Position numbers and translations under genes: made by a program
The notes under the pieces: model-generated
Seen by the model: the letters and a program-made list of their open reading frames with translations, nothing else
Told to the model about the DNA's origin: nothing
Database searches by the model: none
Part shown: piece by piece, positions 16,647 through 26,306 of the stretch
How the letters are laid out: the number at the start of each line of letters is the position of its first letter
Position numbering within the stretch: position 1 is the stretch's first letter
From: Paraburkholderia edwinii
Lineage (GTDB): Bacteria; Pseudomonadota; Gammaproteobacteria; Burkholderiales; Burkholderiaceae
Assembly (NCBI RefSeq): GCF_019428685.1
Contig: NZ_CP080096.1
Location: forward strand, 930,001-994,000
Direction: 5' to 3'
DNA length: 64,000 nt

Positions 16647-17798
16647 TTATTGCGCGAAGTCGATATGTTTCACGAACACGATCTTGCCGCTGTCGTTCTT
16701 CACGATGTTGTAGCCGTGCAGGCCGTCGCCGTTGCCATCGAACGTGTACGTGCCTTCCACGCCCTTATAGCCCTTGATCGCGTGCAGCGCCTTCGCGATA
16801 TCGTCCGGCTTCGTGCTGTTGGCGTTCTTGATGGCGAGCGCGAGCAGCTTCACCGAGTCGTAGGCCCATGCCGAATAGAAGTCCGGCTCAACCTTGTACG
16901 CGGCGCGATACTTCTGCGCATAGGCTTGCGCTTCGGGGCTTGAATCCGGTGCGAAGTCGGCGATCGAATACGAACCGTACAGCGCGTCGCCGGCCAGTTG
17001 CATCGCAGTGGCGGTCGAAACCGACGGCGAGCCGATCCATGCCGCCTTCACGCCGAGCTGACGCAACTGCTTGCCGAAAATCGCGACGTCGGTCGAATTC
17101 GCAATATACGTCGCGACAATATCGGCGCCCGAGTTCTTCACCGCGAGCACGATCGGCGTGAAATCCTGCGAATTGCTCGTGAAGCCTTGCACGTCCACTG
17201 GCGTGATACCCGCTGCCTTCAGCGCTTCGGTCAGGTTGTTCTTGCCGCCGTTGCCGAATGCATCGGTCGAGTGCACGATCGCCCACTTCTTCAGCTTCAA
17301 CGTGTTCACGCCGTAGTCGGCAATCACCTTGGCCGAGTAGCCGTCATTCGGACGCGCGCGGAAAATCCACGGGTTGTTCGCGTGCGTGAGACCGACGTCG
17401 GTGCCGCCAACCAGAATCGGCAGCTTCGCGCGCATCACGGTCGGCGAGATCGCCTGGATTTGCGTGCTGCGCACCGTCGCGATCAGCGCGGACAGATTGC
17501 CCGCGCTTGTCAGCTTCGAGATTGCGAGCACCGAGCCTGGATTCGTGCTCTGGTTATCTTCGTTGCGCACGTCGAGCTGGCGGCCGAGCACGCCGCCGGC
17601 CTTGTTGATTTCATCGATGGCGAGCTTCGCACCGTTCGCCTGATAGATGCCGGCTTCCGAGCTCGGGCCCGTGCTCTCGGTCATCATGCCGAAGGTGATC
17701 GGGTCGGCGGCGAATGCGGTCGACGTGGCAAGTGCGAGAGAGGCGGCAGCGGCCGTGGTGGCCGTGATCGCGGCCAGCCATGACGATGTTCTTTTCAT
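16647..17798 (-). CDS. livK: branched-chain amino acid-type ABC transporter substrate-binding protein
   Basis: 383 residues with a signal peptide ending STAFAAD. Type I periplasmic binding fold of the LivJ/LivK group: ITFGMMTESTGPSSEAG, GAKLAIDEINKAGGVLGRQL, and a SDDA-like ligand region. It is the last gene of the leftward livH-livMG-livF-dehydrogenase-livK string. LivK-like proteins bind branched-chain amino acids, but also aromatic acids, amides and short acyl compounds. The dehydrogenase gene inside the operon suggests that the ligand may be a hydroxy or sugar acid. Confidence 0.92.
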   Translation of the reverse strand: MKRTSSWLAAITATTAAAASLALATSTAFAADPITFGMMTESTGPSSEAGIYQANGAKLAIDEINKAGGVLGRQLDVRNEDNQSTNPGSVLAISKLTSAGNLSALIATVRSTQIQAISPTVMRAKLPILVGGTDVGLTHANNPWIFRARPNDGYSAKVIADYGVNTLKLKKWAIVHSTDAFGNGGKNNLTEALKAAGITPVDVQGFTSNSQDFTPIVLAVKNSGADIVATYIANSTDVAIFGKQLRQLGVKAAWIGSPSVSTATAMQLAGDALYGSYSIADFAPDSSPEAQAYAQKYRAAYKVEPDFYSAWAYDSVKLLALAIKNANSTKPDDIAKALHAIKGYKGVEGTYTFDGNGDGLHGYNIVKNDSGKIVFVKHIDFAQ

Positions 17799-17914
17799 TT
17801 ACGTGTCTCCGTAGGTTCCGGGCCCGATGGCCCGGTGTGATGGTCAAGCAACTGGTGACTCAACTGAGGACGCAAAACTTCGGACACCACTTCAAACTTC
17901 ATTCGTTCGGACGT

Positions 17915-18847
17915 TCACTCGTTAGGCGCGCCGCGCTTGTGTACGACGAGGTTCATCAGCCGCTCGTCGCGCCATGCCGAACGTGCAGGGCGCTTGTCGG
18001 CCGGCAGTTCGGCGAGGCGTTCCTGCTCGAGCTTGCCGAGCAGCGCGTCGTGCCATTTGCGCGGCGATGCCTGCGTCGCGATGTCGAAATACAGCGGGCC
18101 GTAGCGGCCGCAGTAATCGCGAATGCCGCCTGGCGCGTTCAGATCGATCGTTTCCATCGGGCCCATAAAGGACCAGCGCAGGCCAAGGCCATCCTTGACA
18201 GCCTTGTCGATATCGCCGCCGCTCACATAGCCGTCTTCAACGAGACGGAACGCTTCGGCGAGCAGCGCGCCTTGCAGGCGGTTCACGATAAAGCCCTGAA
18301 TTTCGCGGTTCACGACGATCGGCACCTGGCCCACGCGCGTATAGAGCGTGCGGGCGCGCTCGATCACGGCCGGATCGGTCCACGGCGCCGGCACCAGTTC
18401 GACGAGCGGCACGACCGAAGGCGGATTGATCGGGTGACCGACGAAGCAACGCGCACGGCACGCGAGTTCTTCGGTAAACGCGGAAGCCGGAATGCCCGAC
18501 GTCGAGCTCGCGATCAACGTGTTCGGGCCGATCAGCTTGTCGAGCTTCGCGTAAACCTCTTTCTTCGCGTCGACCGTTTCGCGCACGTTTTCCTGCACGA
18601 AATCCGCGCCGCGCAGCGCTTCTTCAAGCGAAGCCGTCGCGCTGACGCGCGCGATTACCACGTCCGGCTCTTCCGTAATCAGGCCGACGGCGCGCTGTTT
18701 GACGAGACCGGCTTTGACCGTGTCGCGCGCGGTTTCGACGGCTTTCGCATCGATGTCGAACAGCGTGACCGAATGACCAGCGCGCGCGAACACCGACGCC
18801 CATGCACAACCGATCAACCCGGCGCCGATGATTGCGATTTTTTCCAT
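17915..18847 (-). CDS. 3-hydroxyacyl-CoA dehydrogenase family oxidoreductase (L-gulonate 3-dehydrogenase-like)
   Basis: 310 residues from the ATG at 18847 behind AGGAGAG. N-terminal NAD site IAIIGAGLIGCAWASVFA with a following acidic residue in LFDID, which favours NAD over NADP. The catalytic region has SSTSGIPASAF and GHPINPP (His of the Ser/His/Glu set), then NREIQGFIVNRLQGALLAEA. This pattern fits the lambda-crystallin/L-gulonate and L-carnitine dehydrogenase branch rather than FadB-type enzymes. It is embedded between livF and livK with about 115 bp on each side, so it likely oxidises the compound imported by this ABC system. Confidence 0.88.
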   Translation of the reverse strand: MEKIAIIGAGLIGCAWASVFARAGHSVTLFDIDAKAVETARDTVKAGLVKQRAVGLITEEPDVVIARVSATASLEEALRGADFVQENVRETVDAKKEVYAKLDKLIGPNTLIASSTSGIPASAFTEELACRARCFVGHPINPPSVVPLVELVPAPWTDPAVIERARTLYTRVGQVPIVVNREIQGFIVNRLQGALLAEAFRLVEDGYVSGGDIDKAVKDGLGLRWSFMGPMETIDLNAPGGIRDYCGRYGPLYFDIATQASPRKWHDALLGKLEQERLAELPADKRPARSAWRDERLMNLVVHKRGAPNE

Positions 18848-18960
18848 CTTCGACTCTCCTGTGTGTCCCGCAAACGGAACGAATAAGCGTGTATGCGAAG
18901 CGTCACCAGCGGCGGTGGTGGTTTTCACCATGGCCGCTCGCGACGCTGCGTAAGAAAAGG

Positions 18961-19704
18961 TCAGCCGGCCGCCGGCGCGGGCGTCTTGCCGCCGCCGAGA
19001 TAAGCCGCGCGCACTTCCTCGTTGTTGAGCAGCGCGCTGGGCGTGCCTTCGACGATCACGCGTCCCGTCGACAGCACATAGCCGCGATCGGCCACCGACA
19101 GCGCCATATTCGCGTTCTGTTCGACGAGTAGCACGGTCGTGCCGCGCTCGCGAATCGTGCGGATCGTCGCGAACAGCTGCTGCACGATGATCGGCGCGAG
19201 GCCGAGCGAGGGCTCGTCGAGCAGGATCAGCTTCGGCTTCGACATCAGGCCGCGCGCAACCGCGAGCATCTGCTGCTGGCCGCCCGAGAGGCTCCAGCCG
19301 AGCGCGTTCGACAGGCGCTTGAGGTCCGGGAAAATCGCGTACATCTCTTCGACTTCCGACTCGAGTGCGCGCTTCGGCACATGGCCGCGCGGCGACGAGC
19401 CGATCATGATGTTTTCCTTGACCGTGAGCCCCGGAAAAATACGGCGCCCTTCGGGCACATGCGCGATGCCCATCTTCACGATCTTTTCCGGCGACGCGCG
19501 CTCGATCGATACGCCGTTAAAGCGGATCTGTCCGCGCGTGGCTGGCACGAGGCCCGAGATATTGCGCAGCGTCGTGGTCTTGCCCGCGCCGTTCGCGCCG
19601 AGCAGCGTGACGATCTCGCCCTGCTCGACGTGCAGCGACACGTCGTTCAAGGCCTGCACGTGGCCGTAGTGGCTTTCGATATTCGACAGTTCAAGCAGCG
19701 GCAT
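18961..19704 (-). CDS. livF: branched-chain-type ABC transporter ATP-binding protein LivF
   Basis: 247 residues from the ATG at 19704 behind GGGGAGAA; it overlaps the livMG 3' end by 14 nt. Walker A GANGAGKTT, signature LSGGQQQM, Walker B LILLDEPSLGLAP, switch His in VLLVEQN context. LivF pairs with the LivG domain of the fused upstream protein to energise import. Same operon as livH and livK. Confidence 0.95.
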   Translation of the reverse strand: MPLLELSNIESHYGHVQALNDVSLHVEQGEIVTLLGANGAGKTTTLRNISGLVPATRGQIRFNGVSIERASPEKIVKMGIAHVPEGRRIFPGLTVKENIMIGSSPRGHVPKRALESEVEEMYAIFPDLKRLSNALGWSLSGGQQQMLAVARGLMSKPKLILLDEPSLGLAPIIVQQLFATIRTIRERGTTVLLVEQNANMALSVADRGYVLSTGRVIVEGTPSALLNNEEVRAAYLGGGKTPAPAAG

Positions 19705-21484
19705 GCGCGTTCTCCCCGAGATAGGCAGCAACCACGTCCGGATGGCGCATCACGTAACCGGGCTCGCCTTCCGCGATCTTCTTGCCGAAGTTCAGCACCG
19801 TGATCGTGTCGGACACCTGCTCGATCAGGCTGATGTCGTGTTCGATCAGGAAGATCGTCATGCCGTGGCCTTTCAGGCGTTTCAGCAGTTCGCCGAGGTT
19901 CTTCTTTTCGGTCAGGTTCAAACCGGCGGCCGGTTCGTCGAGCAGCAGGAAGCTCGGATGACCGGCCAGTGCGCGTGCGATTTCCACGAGGCGCTGATGT
20001 CCGTACGGCAGGTTCTTCACCGTCATATGCATCTGTTCAGCCATGCCGACGAATTTCAGCGCCGACATCGCGCGCTCGGTTAGCGCGGCGTGGCTCGTGC
20101 CGATCGGATTGTTCGCGCGCTGCGCGCCGACCATCACGTTCTCGATCACCGACATCGACGCGAACAGGCGAATGTTCTGGAAGGTACGGCCGATGCCGAA
20201 GCCCGCGCGCTGGTGCGGCGACATCGCGGTGATATCGACGTCGTCGAACAGGATGCGGCCGCTCGTCGCCTTGTAGATGCCGTTCAGCACGTTGAGCGTG
20301 GTCGTCTTGCCGGAGCCGTTCGGGCCGATCAGCGTGTGCACGGTGCCGCGCGCCACCTCGATCGAAATACCATCCACCGCCTTCACGCCGCCGAAATGCT
20401 TCGCGACGTTTTCGAGCCGCAGAATCGGCGCCGGGTTCGCGATCGACACATCGAGTTCAAGCGGCTTGATGCTATCGAGGTCCACTTTCGGTGCTTTTTT
20501 GAAGCGATCGAAGCGGCCGCGCACGATGCCCCAGATACCGGCCGGCAGAAACACCATGATCAGGATCACAGCGAGGCCGTACACGGCAAGGTAGATGTCC
20601 TTCAGGAAGCGCAGCCATTCGGGCAGCACGATCAGCAGGCCCGTGCCGAACACGCCGCCGAATGCGGAGTCGGCGCCGCCCAGCAGTGTCATCGTCAGGA
20701 ATTCGATCGAGCGCGCGAAGTTGAAGTTGTCGGGGCTGATGTACGCGAAGCCTGCCGCGTAGAATGCGCCGCCGACCCCGGCGAGCGCCGCGCTCATCGT
20801 GAACGCGGTGACTTTCACGCGCAGCGTGTCGACGCCGGTGACTTCCGCGGCGAGCTCGTTTTCGCGCACGGCGCGCATCGCGCGGCCGATGCGCGTATGC
20901 GGCAGCCACCAGACCAGCGCGACGGCCGCGTACAGAAACACGAGGCACAGCACGACGTAGAAGCGGTCGTCGGCGAACAGGAAGCCGAAAATCGACGGAC
21001 GCTGGATGCCCGCGACGCCGTCCGGCCCTTGCGTGACACTGGCCCAGTTCACCATCACGAGATCGAAGATCTGCTGGAAGCTGATCGTGATCATCGCGAG
21101 ATAGTGGCCGCCGAGACGCAGGGTGGTGAGGCCGAGGAACAAGCCGGCGATGGTCGCGAGCCCGATGCCGAGCAGCAGCGTGATCCAGAAGTTCAGGCCC
21201 AGCACGACGGTGCCGAGACCGACTGCATAGGCGCCGAGACCGAAGAACGTCGCCTGCGCGAGATTGATCTGCCCGGTGTAGCCGAGCACGACGGTCATGC
21301 CTAGCACGGCGATCGCATACGTCGCCGCCTGCATGAAGATGTTCAGCACATACGGCGTGAGCGGAAAAACGAACGGCACGAGGGCGAGCGCAATTGCGAC
21401 GACAATCGCCGCCACGCCGCTAAACGAAAACCGTGCGGCGCGCGTGCCCGGCGCCGGTCCGGTGGAGGCAGGTGCCTGGCTCAT
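19691..21484 (-). CDS. livM-livG: fused ABC permease/ATPase (LivM-LivG)
   Basis: 597 residues. Residues 1 to about 330 form a LivM-type permease with around eight to ten membrane helices, including GYTGQINLAQATFFGLGAY and the GGxGS-type coupling region LLGGADSAFGGVFG. After a linker (KVDLDSIKPLELDVS) comes a LivG ATPase, residues about 345-597: Walker A GPNGSGKTT, Walker B FLLLDEPAAGLN, and His of LIEHD. Such fusions occur in other proteobacteria. No stop or frameshift separates the halves. It overlaps livH by 4 nt. Confidence 0.95.
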   Translation of the reverse strand: MSQAPASTGPAPGTRAARFSFSGVAAIVVAIALALVPFVFPLTPYVLNIFMQAATYAIAVLGMTVVLGYTGQINLAQATFFGLGAYAVGLGTVVLGLNFWITLLLGIGLATIAGLFLGLTTLRLGGHYLAMITISFQQIFDLVMVNWASVTQGPDGVAGIQRPSIFGFLFADDRFYVVLCLVFLYAAVALVWWLPHTRIGRAMRAVRENELAAEVTGVDTLRVKVTAFTMSAALAGVGGAFYAAGFAYISPDNFNFARSIEFLTMTLLGGADSAFGGVFGTGLLIVLPEWLRFLKDIYLAVYGLAVILIMVFLPAGIWGIVRGRFDRFKKAPKVDLDSIKPLELDVSIANPAPILRLENVAKHFGGVKAVDGISIEVARGTVHTLIGPNGSGKTTTLNVLNGIYKATSGRILFDDVDITAMSPHQRAGFGIGRTFQNIRLFASMSVIENVMVGAQRANNPIGTSHAALTERAMSALKFVGMAEQMHMTVKNLPYGHQRLVEIARALAGHPSFLLLDEPAAGLNLTEKKNLGELLKRLKGHGMTIFLIEHDISLIEQVSDTITVLNFGKKIAEGEPGYVMRHPDVVAAYLGENAHAAA

Positions 21485-22362
21485 GCTTTCTCCGAAATCT
21501 TTTCGCCGAAGATGCCTTGCGGACGCAGCATCAGGAACAGGAACAGCAGCAGGAACGCGAAGGCGTCCTTATAGGCGACCGAGATGTACTGCGCGCCGAA
21601 GCTCTCGACCACGCCCAGCAGCAGGCCGCCGATAATCGCGCCCGTGATATCGCCGAAGCCGCCGATAATCGCCGCCGCGAACGCTTTCAACGCGATGATC
21701 GAACCCATGCCGATCGACACGAACAGGATCGGCGACACGAGCGCACCGGCAAGACCGCCGAGCACCGCGCTATAGAAGAACGTGAACGCGATCATCGCGG
21801 CGACCGGGATGCCGACCAGGCGCGCCATGTCCTTGTCCTGCGACGTGGCCTGCAGTTTCTTGCCGAGCATCGTGCGTTCGAACAGCAGGTACTGGAAGGT
21901 CACGGCAATCGCCGTGAAGCCGAGAATGGCGAGATATTGCGTATCCATAAACACGCCGCCGACGTCGATGCCGGGCGTGTCGAACAGGCGCTTCATCGCG
22001 CGCGGCTGCGGACCGAAGATATAGAGCGCGGCGTTCTGCATGAAGATCGACGCGCCGAGCGTGCTGATAATCACGGGCAGAAACGAGCGATGCCGCAGCG
22101 GGTAGTACACGCCGAGCGCGAAGATGACGCCGAAAATGCCGAGCACGACGAGCGCCAGCACGAACGCGAGCCAGTAGGGCAGGCCGCTGCTCAGAAACGC
22201 GACCATCGCGAAACCGCCGAGCATCGCAAAGTCGCCTTGCGCGAAATTGACGACGTTGGTGGCTCTGACGATCAGCACGAAGCCGAGCGCGACCAATGCA
22301 TAGATCGAACCCAGCGCGAGTCCGGCGAACAGCACCTGGACGTTGTTGACCACGAAGCTCAT
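21481..22362 (-). CDS. livH: branched-chain-type ABC transporter permease LivH
   Basis: 293 residues, all-hydrophobic with about eight helices. Family segments include LALGSIYALVALGFVLI, VNFAQGDFAMLGGF and a GGFGDITGAIIGGLLLG coupling region. It is the first gene of the importer operon; a promoter must lie within 22363-22570, next to the divergent FadR-type gene. It forms the membrane channel with the LivM half of the next protein. Confidence 0.94.
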   Translation of the reverse strand: MSFVVNNVQVLFAGLALGSIYALVALGFVLIVRATNVVNFAQGDFAMLGGFAMVAFLSSGLPYWLAFVLALVVLGIFGVIFALGVYYPLRHRSFLPVIISTLGASIFMQNAALYIFGPQPRAMKRLFDTPGIDVGGVFMDTQYLAILGFTAIAVTFQYLLFERTMLGKKLQATSQDKDMARLVGIPVAAMIAFTFFYSAVLGGLAGALVSPILFVSIGMGSIIALKAFAAAIIGGFGDITGAIIGGLLLGVVESFGAQYISVAYKDAFAFLLLFLFLMLRPQGIFGEKISEKA

Positions 22363-22570
22363 CCGCTTCTCTCCTCTCTTGGGCGGCGCGGCCCGAATTG
22401 CAGCCAGAATCGCGCTGCGCTGCCGACGTCACGTCCGGTTTTCGACCGTGTGCGGGCCGCAAACCGTGTCTCCCCGGGTGATGGACTTAAACGATTACAT
22501 GTATAAAATCTGTATGCGGATGGTATAAAGCTGTTCCTAGGCTGTCAACAGAAATCGGATTTGCGTACAA

Positions 22571-22584
22571 TGACCGCATGGTCA
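22571..22584. promoter_or_regulatory. candidate FadR-type operator
   Basis: A perfect palindrome TGACC-GCAT-GGTCA lies 24 bp before the regulator's probable ATG (22608) and in the divergent region serving livH. FadR-subfamily GntR regulators commonly bind short palindromes of this kind and autoregulate. Binding is inferred. Confidence 0.45.
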
Positions 22585-22607
22585 AAGACTTCGAAAGGAA
22601 GGCAAAA

Positions 22608-23435
22608 ATGAGCCCGGCGACCCCACGCGTTGCGGCCGAGACAGACGAAGCGGGTGGCTCCTCGGGTGCGTCCTCAGTTGGGTCATTCGATGCGGGCACG
22701 CTGGGCGAACGCGTCGCCGAAAAGCTGTTGTCGAAAATTCGCGGCGACGGTCTGGCGCCGGGCACACGGCTGCCTTCCGAACATGCGATGGCGCAGCACT
22801 TCGGTGTGAGCCGCACGGTGATGCGCGAAGCGATCGCGCTGCTGAAGGCTGACGGCTTGTTGACCACGCGCAAGGGCAGCGGCGCGTTTATCAGCCAGAC
22901 CGCGTTTCCGCACGCGGCCAAGGGCGATCCGCTGACCGAGCAGTCGGTGCAGTCACTGTTGAATCTGACGGAGGTACGGCGCGGGCTCGAAGCGGAGATC
23001 GCGTCGCTCGCGGCCGTGCGGCGCACGCCGGGGCAACTCGCGGAGATCGAGCATGCGCTGCGGCGCGTCGAAGATGCGATGCGCGCGGGCGGCGATGGTG
23101 TCGAGGAAGATGTGCAGTTTCATCTGCGCATCGCGGAGGCGACGGGCAACCCGTATTGGGTGCGCTTCGTCGAGATGTTCGCGCAGCAAATCCGGCTGGC
23201 GGTGAAGGTCACGCGCGCCAACGAGGCGCGCCGCGAGGACTTCGTGAGCCAGGTGAAGGAAGAGCACGAGCGGATCGTCGCGGCGATCGTCGCGGGCGAG
23301 CCCGACGAGGCGCGCATCGCGGCCGGCGATCACATGCTGTGTGTCGCGGAGCGCGTGCGGCTCGCGGACCGCGACTTCTGGGCGGGCAGCGGCGGCAAGC
23401 TCGCGCGCGATCTGGTGAAGGACTTCGGCGTTTGA
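22608..23435 (+). CDS. FadR/GntR-family transcriptional regulator (liv operon side)
   Basis: 275 residues from the ATG at 22608 with AAGGAAGG before it; an ATG at 22578 has none. An N-terminal Ser/Gly-rich tail of about 35 residues precedes a GntR winged helix (LPSEHAMAQHFGVSRTVMRE) and an FCD ligand domain with the metal-type residues in QFHLRIAEATGNPYW and the His of EEHERIV. It is divergent from livH and convergent with otnI, so the liv operon is the most likely target; carboxylic acids are the usual effectors. Confidence 0.9.
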   Translation: MSPATPRVAAETDEAGGSSGASSVGSFDAGTLGERVAEKLLSKIRGDGLAPGTRLPSEHAMAQHFGVSRTVMREAIALLKADGLLTTRKGSGAFISQTAFPHAAKGDPLTEQSVQSLLNLTEVRRGLEAEIASLAAVRRTPGQLAEIEHALRRVEDAMRAGGDGVEEDVQFHLRIAEATGNPYWVRFVEMFAQQIRLAVKVTRANEARREDFVSQVKEEHERIVAAIVAGEPDEARIAAGDHMLCVAERVRLADRDFWAGSGGKLARDLVKDFGV

Positions 23436-23502
23436 TATCGCCACAGCCGCACGTGCAACTGCGGCAACTGCGTATGCGGCTACGTATGCGGCTGCGGTTA
23501 CT

Positions 23503-24285
23503 TTAGCCGAGCCACTTCTTCGCCCAGCCGAGGCCGGCCGATGTCGCGCCCTTCGGAATGTATTCGCAGCCGATCCACCCGTCGTAGCCGAGTTCGTCGA
23601 TCAGATCGAACAGGTACGGGTAGTTCACTTCACCAAGGTCCGGCTCATGACGGTCCGGCACGCCCGCAATCTGCAGGTGGCCGATATCGTTTTTCATCAT
23701 CTGCTTGAGCTTGACCGCGAGATCGCCTTCCATGATCTGGCAGTGGTACAGGTCGAACTGCACCTTCAGATTTGCCGCGCCGGTTTCATCGCAAATCTTC
23801 TTCGCGTCGCCCTGCAGATTCAGGAAATAGCCGGGCATATCGCGCGTGTTGATCGGCTCGATCACCACCGTCAAGCCATGCTGTGCCGCCTGCGCCGCCG
23901 CATACGCGATGTTGCGCACGTAGACGTCGCGATGGCGCGCGCGGTCCGCATCGGCGGCGACGAGCCCGGCCATGAAGTGCAGCTTGCGGTTGCCGAGCAC
24001 GCTCGCGTATTGCAGCGCGGTGTCGACGCTGAGCTTGAATTCGTCCTCGCGGCCCGGCAGCGCGGCAATGCCGCGCTCGCCGTTCGCCCAGTCGCCGGGC
24101 GGCGCGTTGAACAAGGCCTGCTCGAGGTTGTGCTTCTTCAGCAGCGCCGCGAGGTCCGCGGCCGGATAGTCGTACGGAAACAGATACTCGACAGCTTTAA
24201 AACCGTCTGCCGCGGCCGCGCCGAAACGGTCGAGGAACGCGTGCTCGCGGTACATCATCGTCAGGTTGGCGGCAAAGCGGGGCAT
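23503..24285 (-). CDS. otnI: 2-oxo-tetronate isomerase OtnI / hydroxypyruvate isomerase family
   Basis: 260 residues, AP-endonuclease-2-type TIM barrel. It opens with [20 protein letters not shown], typical of Hyi/OtnI proteins, and carries the metal-binding Glu of [37 protein letters not shown] and the late Glu of GCEYIP. In the D-erythronate pathway OtnI converts 2-oxo-tetronate to 3-oxo-tetronate. It is the last gene of the denD-otnK-otnC-otnI string, which favours the OtnI reading over hydroxypyruvate isomerase. Confidence 0.9.
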   Translation of the reverse strand: MPRFAANLTMMYREHAFLDRFGAAAADGFKAVEYLFPYDYPAADLAALLKKHNLEQALFNAPPGDWANGERGIAALPGREDEFKLSVDTALQYASVLGNRKLHFMAGLVAADADRARHRDVYVRNIAYAAAQAAQHGLTVVIEPINTRDMPGYFLNLQGDAKKICDETGAANLKVQFDLYHCQIMEGDLAVKLKQMMKNDIGHLQIAGVPDRHEPDLGEVNYPYLFDLIDELGYDGWIGCEYIPKGATSAGLGWAKKWLG

Positions 24286-24341
24286 GGTGTCGTCTCTAGG
24301 TTGGGGATGTGTTGAGCGGCGCGCACAGCGCGCGCGGCATC

Positions 24342-25004
24342 TTACCAGCGCGCGTTGAACGTGGTGCGCAGGTCGTCGATTTGCGCTTCGGTGAGCGGCT
24401 CGGGGCGCGGTTCGGTCATCAGCCACAGCTGCGCGGTTTCCTCGAGCTCTTCGAGCGCCCATGCCGCTTGCGATACGCTTGCGCCCCATACGACAGGGCC
24501 GAGCCGTTCGAGCAGCACGCCGCGCACGTCGTTCGCAAGCGCGCGCACGCGCTCGGCGACACTCGGGTCGCCGGGGCGGCAATAAGGAATCAGCGGAATG
24601 TGGCCGACTTTCATCACGTAGTACGGCGTGATCGGCGGCAGCACGTCGTCCGGCTTCCAGACGCCGGCAAGGGTGAGCGCGACGAGATTCGTCGAATGCG
24701 TGTGCACGACGCCGTGCATATCGGGGTTCGTGTCGTAGACGCCGCGGTGCAGCGCGAGCGTTTTCGACGGCTTGTCGCCGCTGACCCATTCGCCGTCGCG
24801 GCCGACCTTCGCGATCTTCGCCGGATCGAGATGGCCGAGGCATGCGTCGGTCGGCGTGATGAGCCAGCCGTCTTCGAGCCGCGCGCTGATATTGCCCGCG
24901 GAGCCGACCGTATAGCGGCGCGAATACAGATCGGCGCCGATGCGCGCGATCTCTTCGCGCGCGCGGCTTTCGGCTGCCGCAGCCGAAGTCACGGTCGTGC
25001 TCAT
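24342..25004 (-). CDS. otnC: 3-oxo-tetronate 4-phosphate decarboxylase OtnC
   Basis: 220 residues, class II aldolase/adducin family. Zinc ligands are visible in HGVVHTHS and a later His in VGHIPLIPY; the SAGNISARL and ITPTDACLG segments form the phosphate site. OtnC decarboxylates 3-oxo-tetronate 4-phosphate to dihydroxyacetone phosphate, linking the pathway to central metabolism. The ATG overlaps the otnK stop by 4 nt, so the two are coupled. Confidence 0.93.
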   Translation of the reverse strand: MSTTVTSAAAAESRAREEIARIGADLYSRRYTVGSAGNISARLEDGWLITPTDACLGHLDPAKIAKVGRDGEWVSGDKPSKTLALHRGVYDTNPDMHGVVHTHSTNLVALTLAGVWKPDDVLPPITPYYVMKVGHIPLIPYCRPGDPSVAERVRALANDVRGVLLERLGPVVWGASVSQAAWALEELEETAQLWLMTEPRPEPLTEAQIDDLRTTFNARW

Positions 25005-26296
25005 TGCTGCGCTCCCAGCGTGTCGAACAGGCCAAGCGTCTTGCTGAAGAAATCGACGGTGCCGAAGTTGCCGGACTTCAATGCGAGTGCGAGCGGCGTC
25101 GCGCCGATCGATACCGTGGCGGGCACGCCCGGATCGATTTGAGGCCCAATTTGCAGGGCTTTGACGTCGAGTGCGTTGACCACGGCGCCCGAGGTTTCGC
25201 CGCCTGCGACGACGAAGCGGCGCACGCCTGCTTGATGCATGCGTTGGGCGATTGCTGCAAGCGCCTGCTCGACGAGCTCGCCCGATGCGGCCGTGCCGAG
25301 CTGCTTCTGCACGGCGCTGACTTCTTCCGGCGCACTCGTTGCGTACACCAGCACCGGGCCTTTCGCGAGCAGCGGCTCCACGAATGCCATCGCTTCTTCG
25401 ACGACTTTATCGCCGCGCGCAAGCGCAAGCGGATCGACGCGGAACGCGGGGCGCCCGCTGTCGCGCCAGTGCGCGACTTGCGCTTGCGTCGCGCGCGAGC
25501 AGCTGCCCGATAGCACGGCGGACAGGCCTTTTACGCCCGGCACGTTTTCGCTATTCTTCGCGGCCGGCAACAGCCCTGCGCGCTCGAAGTTGCGCGGCAG
25601 GCCGAGCGCGAGACCGGAGCCGCCGGTCAGCAGCAGATCGTTCGCGCATGCTTCGCCGAGCGTGTAGAGGTCTTCGTCGGAGATCGCATCGGCAATCGCG
25701 AGCGCGGCGCCGTCGCGCTGCAAGGCGGCGCGCGCTTCGTTGACCGCCGCCGCGCCGCGTTGCACGGTGTCGTAGCGCAGCAGGCCGACTTTGGTCTGAG
25801 TTTGCCGCTGCAGCACGCGCACGAGGTTCGCGTCGGTCATCGGCGTGAGCGGATGGTTCTGCATGCCCGATTCGTTGAGCAGCAGGTCGCCCACAAACAG
25901 ATTGCCGCGATAGACAGTGCGGCCGTTCTCCGGAAACGCCGGGCATGCAATCGCGAACGGCGCGTTCAGCGCTTTCATCAACGCATCGGCAACGGGGCCG
26001 ATATTGCCGGCGTCGGTCGAATCGAAGGTCGAGCAATACTTGAAGTAAAACTGCTTGCAGCCGAGCTTTTGCAGCCACTCGAGCGCGGCCAGCGATTCGG
26101 CGACGGCCTGTTCGCGCGGCGCGGTGCGCGATTTCAGCGCGACTACGATCGCTTCGGCGGGCGTATCGAGCGGGCCGCTCGGCACGCCGATCGTTTGGAC
26201 GGTGCGCATGCCGCCGCGCACGAGCATGTTCGCGAGGTCGGTTGCGCCCGTGAAGTCGTCGGCGATGCAGCCGAGCAGGGCAGGGGAGGAAGTCAT
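25001..26296 (-). CDS. otnK: 3-oxo-tetronate kinase OtnK
   Basis: 431 residues from the ATG at 26296 (in-frame codons run further upstream without a good start). DUF1537/four-carbon acid sugar kinase family: N-terminal substrate domain with [19 protein letters not shown] and C-terminal nucleotide domain with [15 protein letters not shown]. It phosphorylates 3-oxo-tetronate at C4. Gene order denD-otnK-otnC-otnI (read leftward) matches the described D-erythronate route; the gap to denD is only 10 bp. Confidence 0.94.
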   Translation of the reverse strand: MTSSPALLGCIADDFTGATDLANMLVRGGMRTVQTIGVPSGPLDTPAEAIVVALKSRTAPREQAVAESLAALEWLQKLGCKQFYFKYCSTFDSTDAGNIGPVADALMKALNAPFAIACPAFPENGRTVYRGNLFVGDLLLNESGMQNHPLTPMTDANLVRVLQRQTQTKVGLLRYDTVQRGAAAVNEARAALQRDGAALAIADAISDEDLYTLGEACANDLLLTGGSGLALGLPRNFERAGLLPAAKNSENVPGVKGLSAVLSGSCSRATQAQVAHWRDSGRPAFRVDPLALARGDKVVEEAMAFVEPLLAKGPVLVYATSAPEEVSAVQKQLGTAASGELVEQALAAIAQRMHQAGVRRFVVAGGETSGAVVNALDVKALQIGPQIDPGVPATVSIGATPLALALKSGNFGTVDFFSKTLGLFDTLGAQQ

Positions 26297-26306
26297 GACG
26301 GAGGGC

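Noticed and set aside
20090..21304. 404-codon frame antisense to the livMG fusion
   Set aside because: Shadow of the fusion gene; no family motifs.
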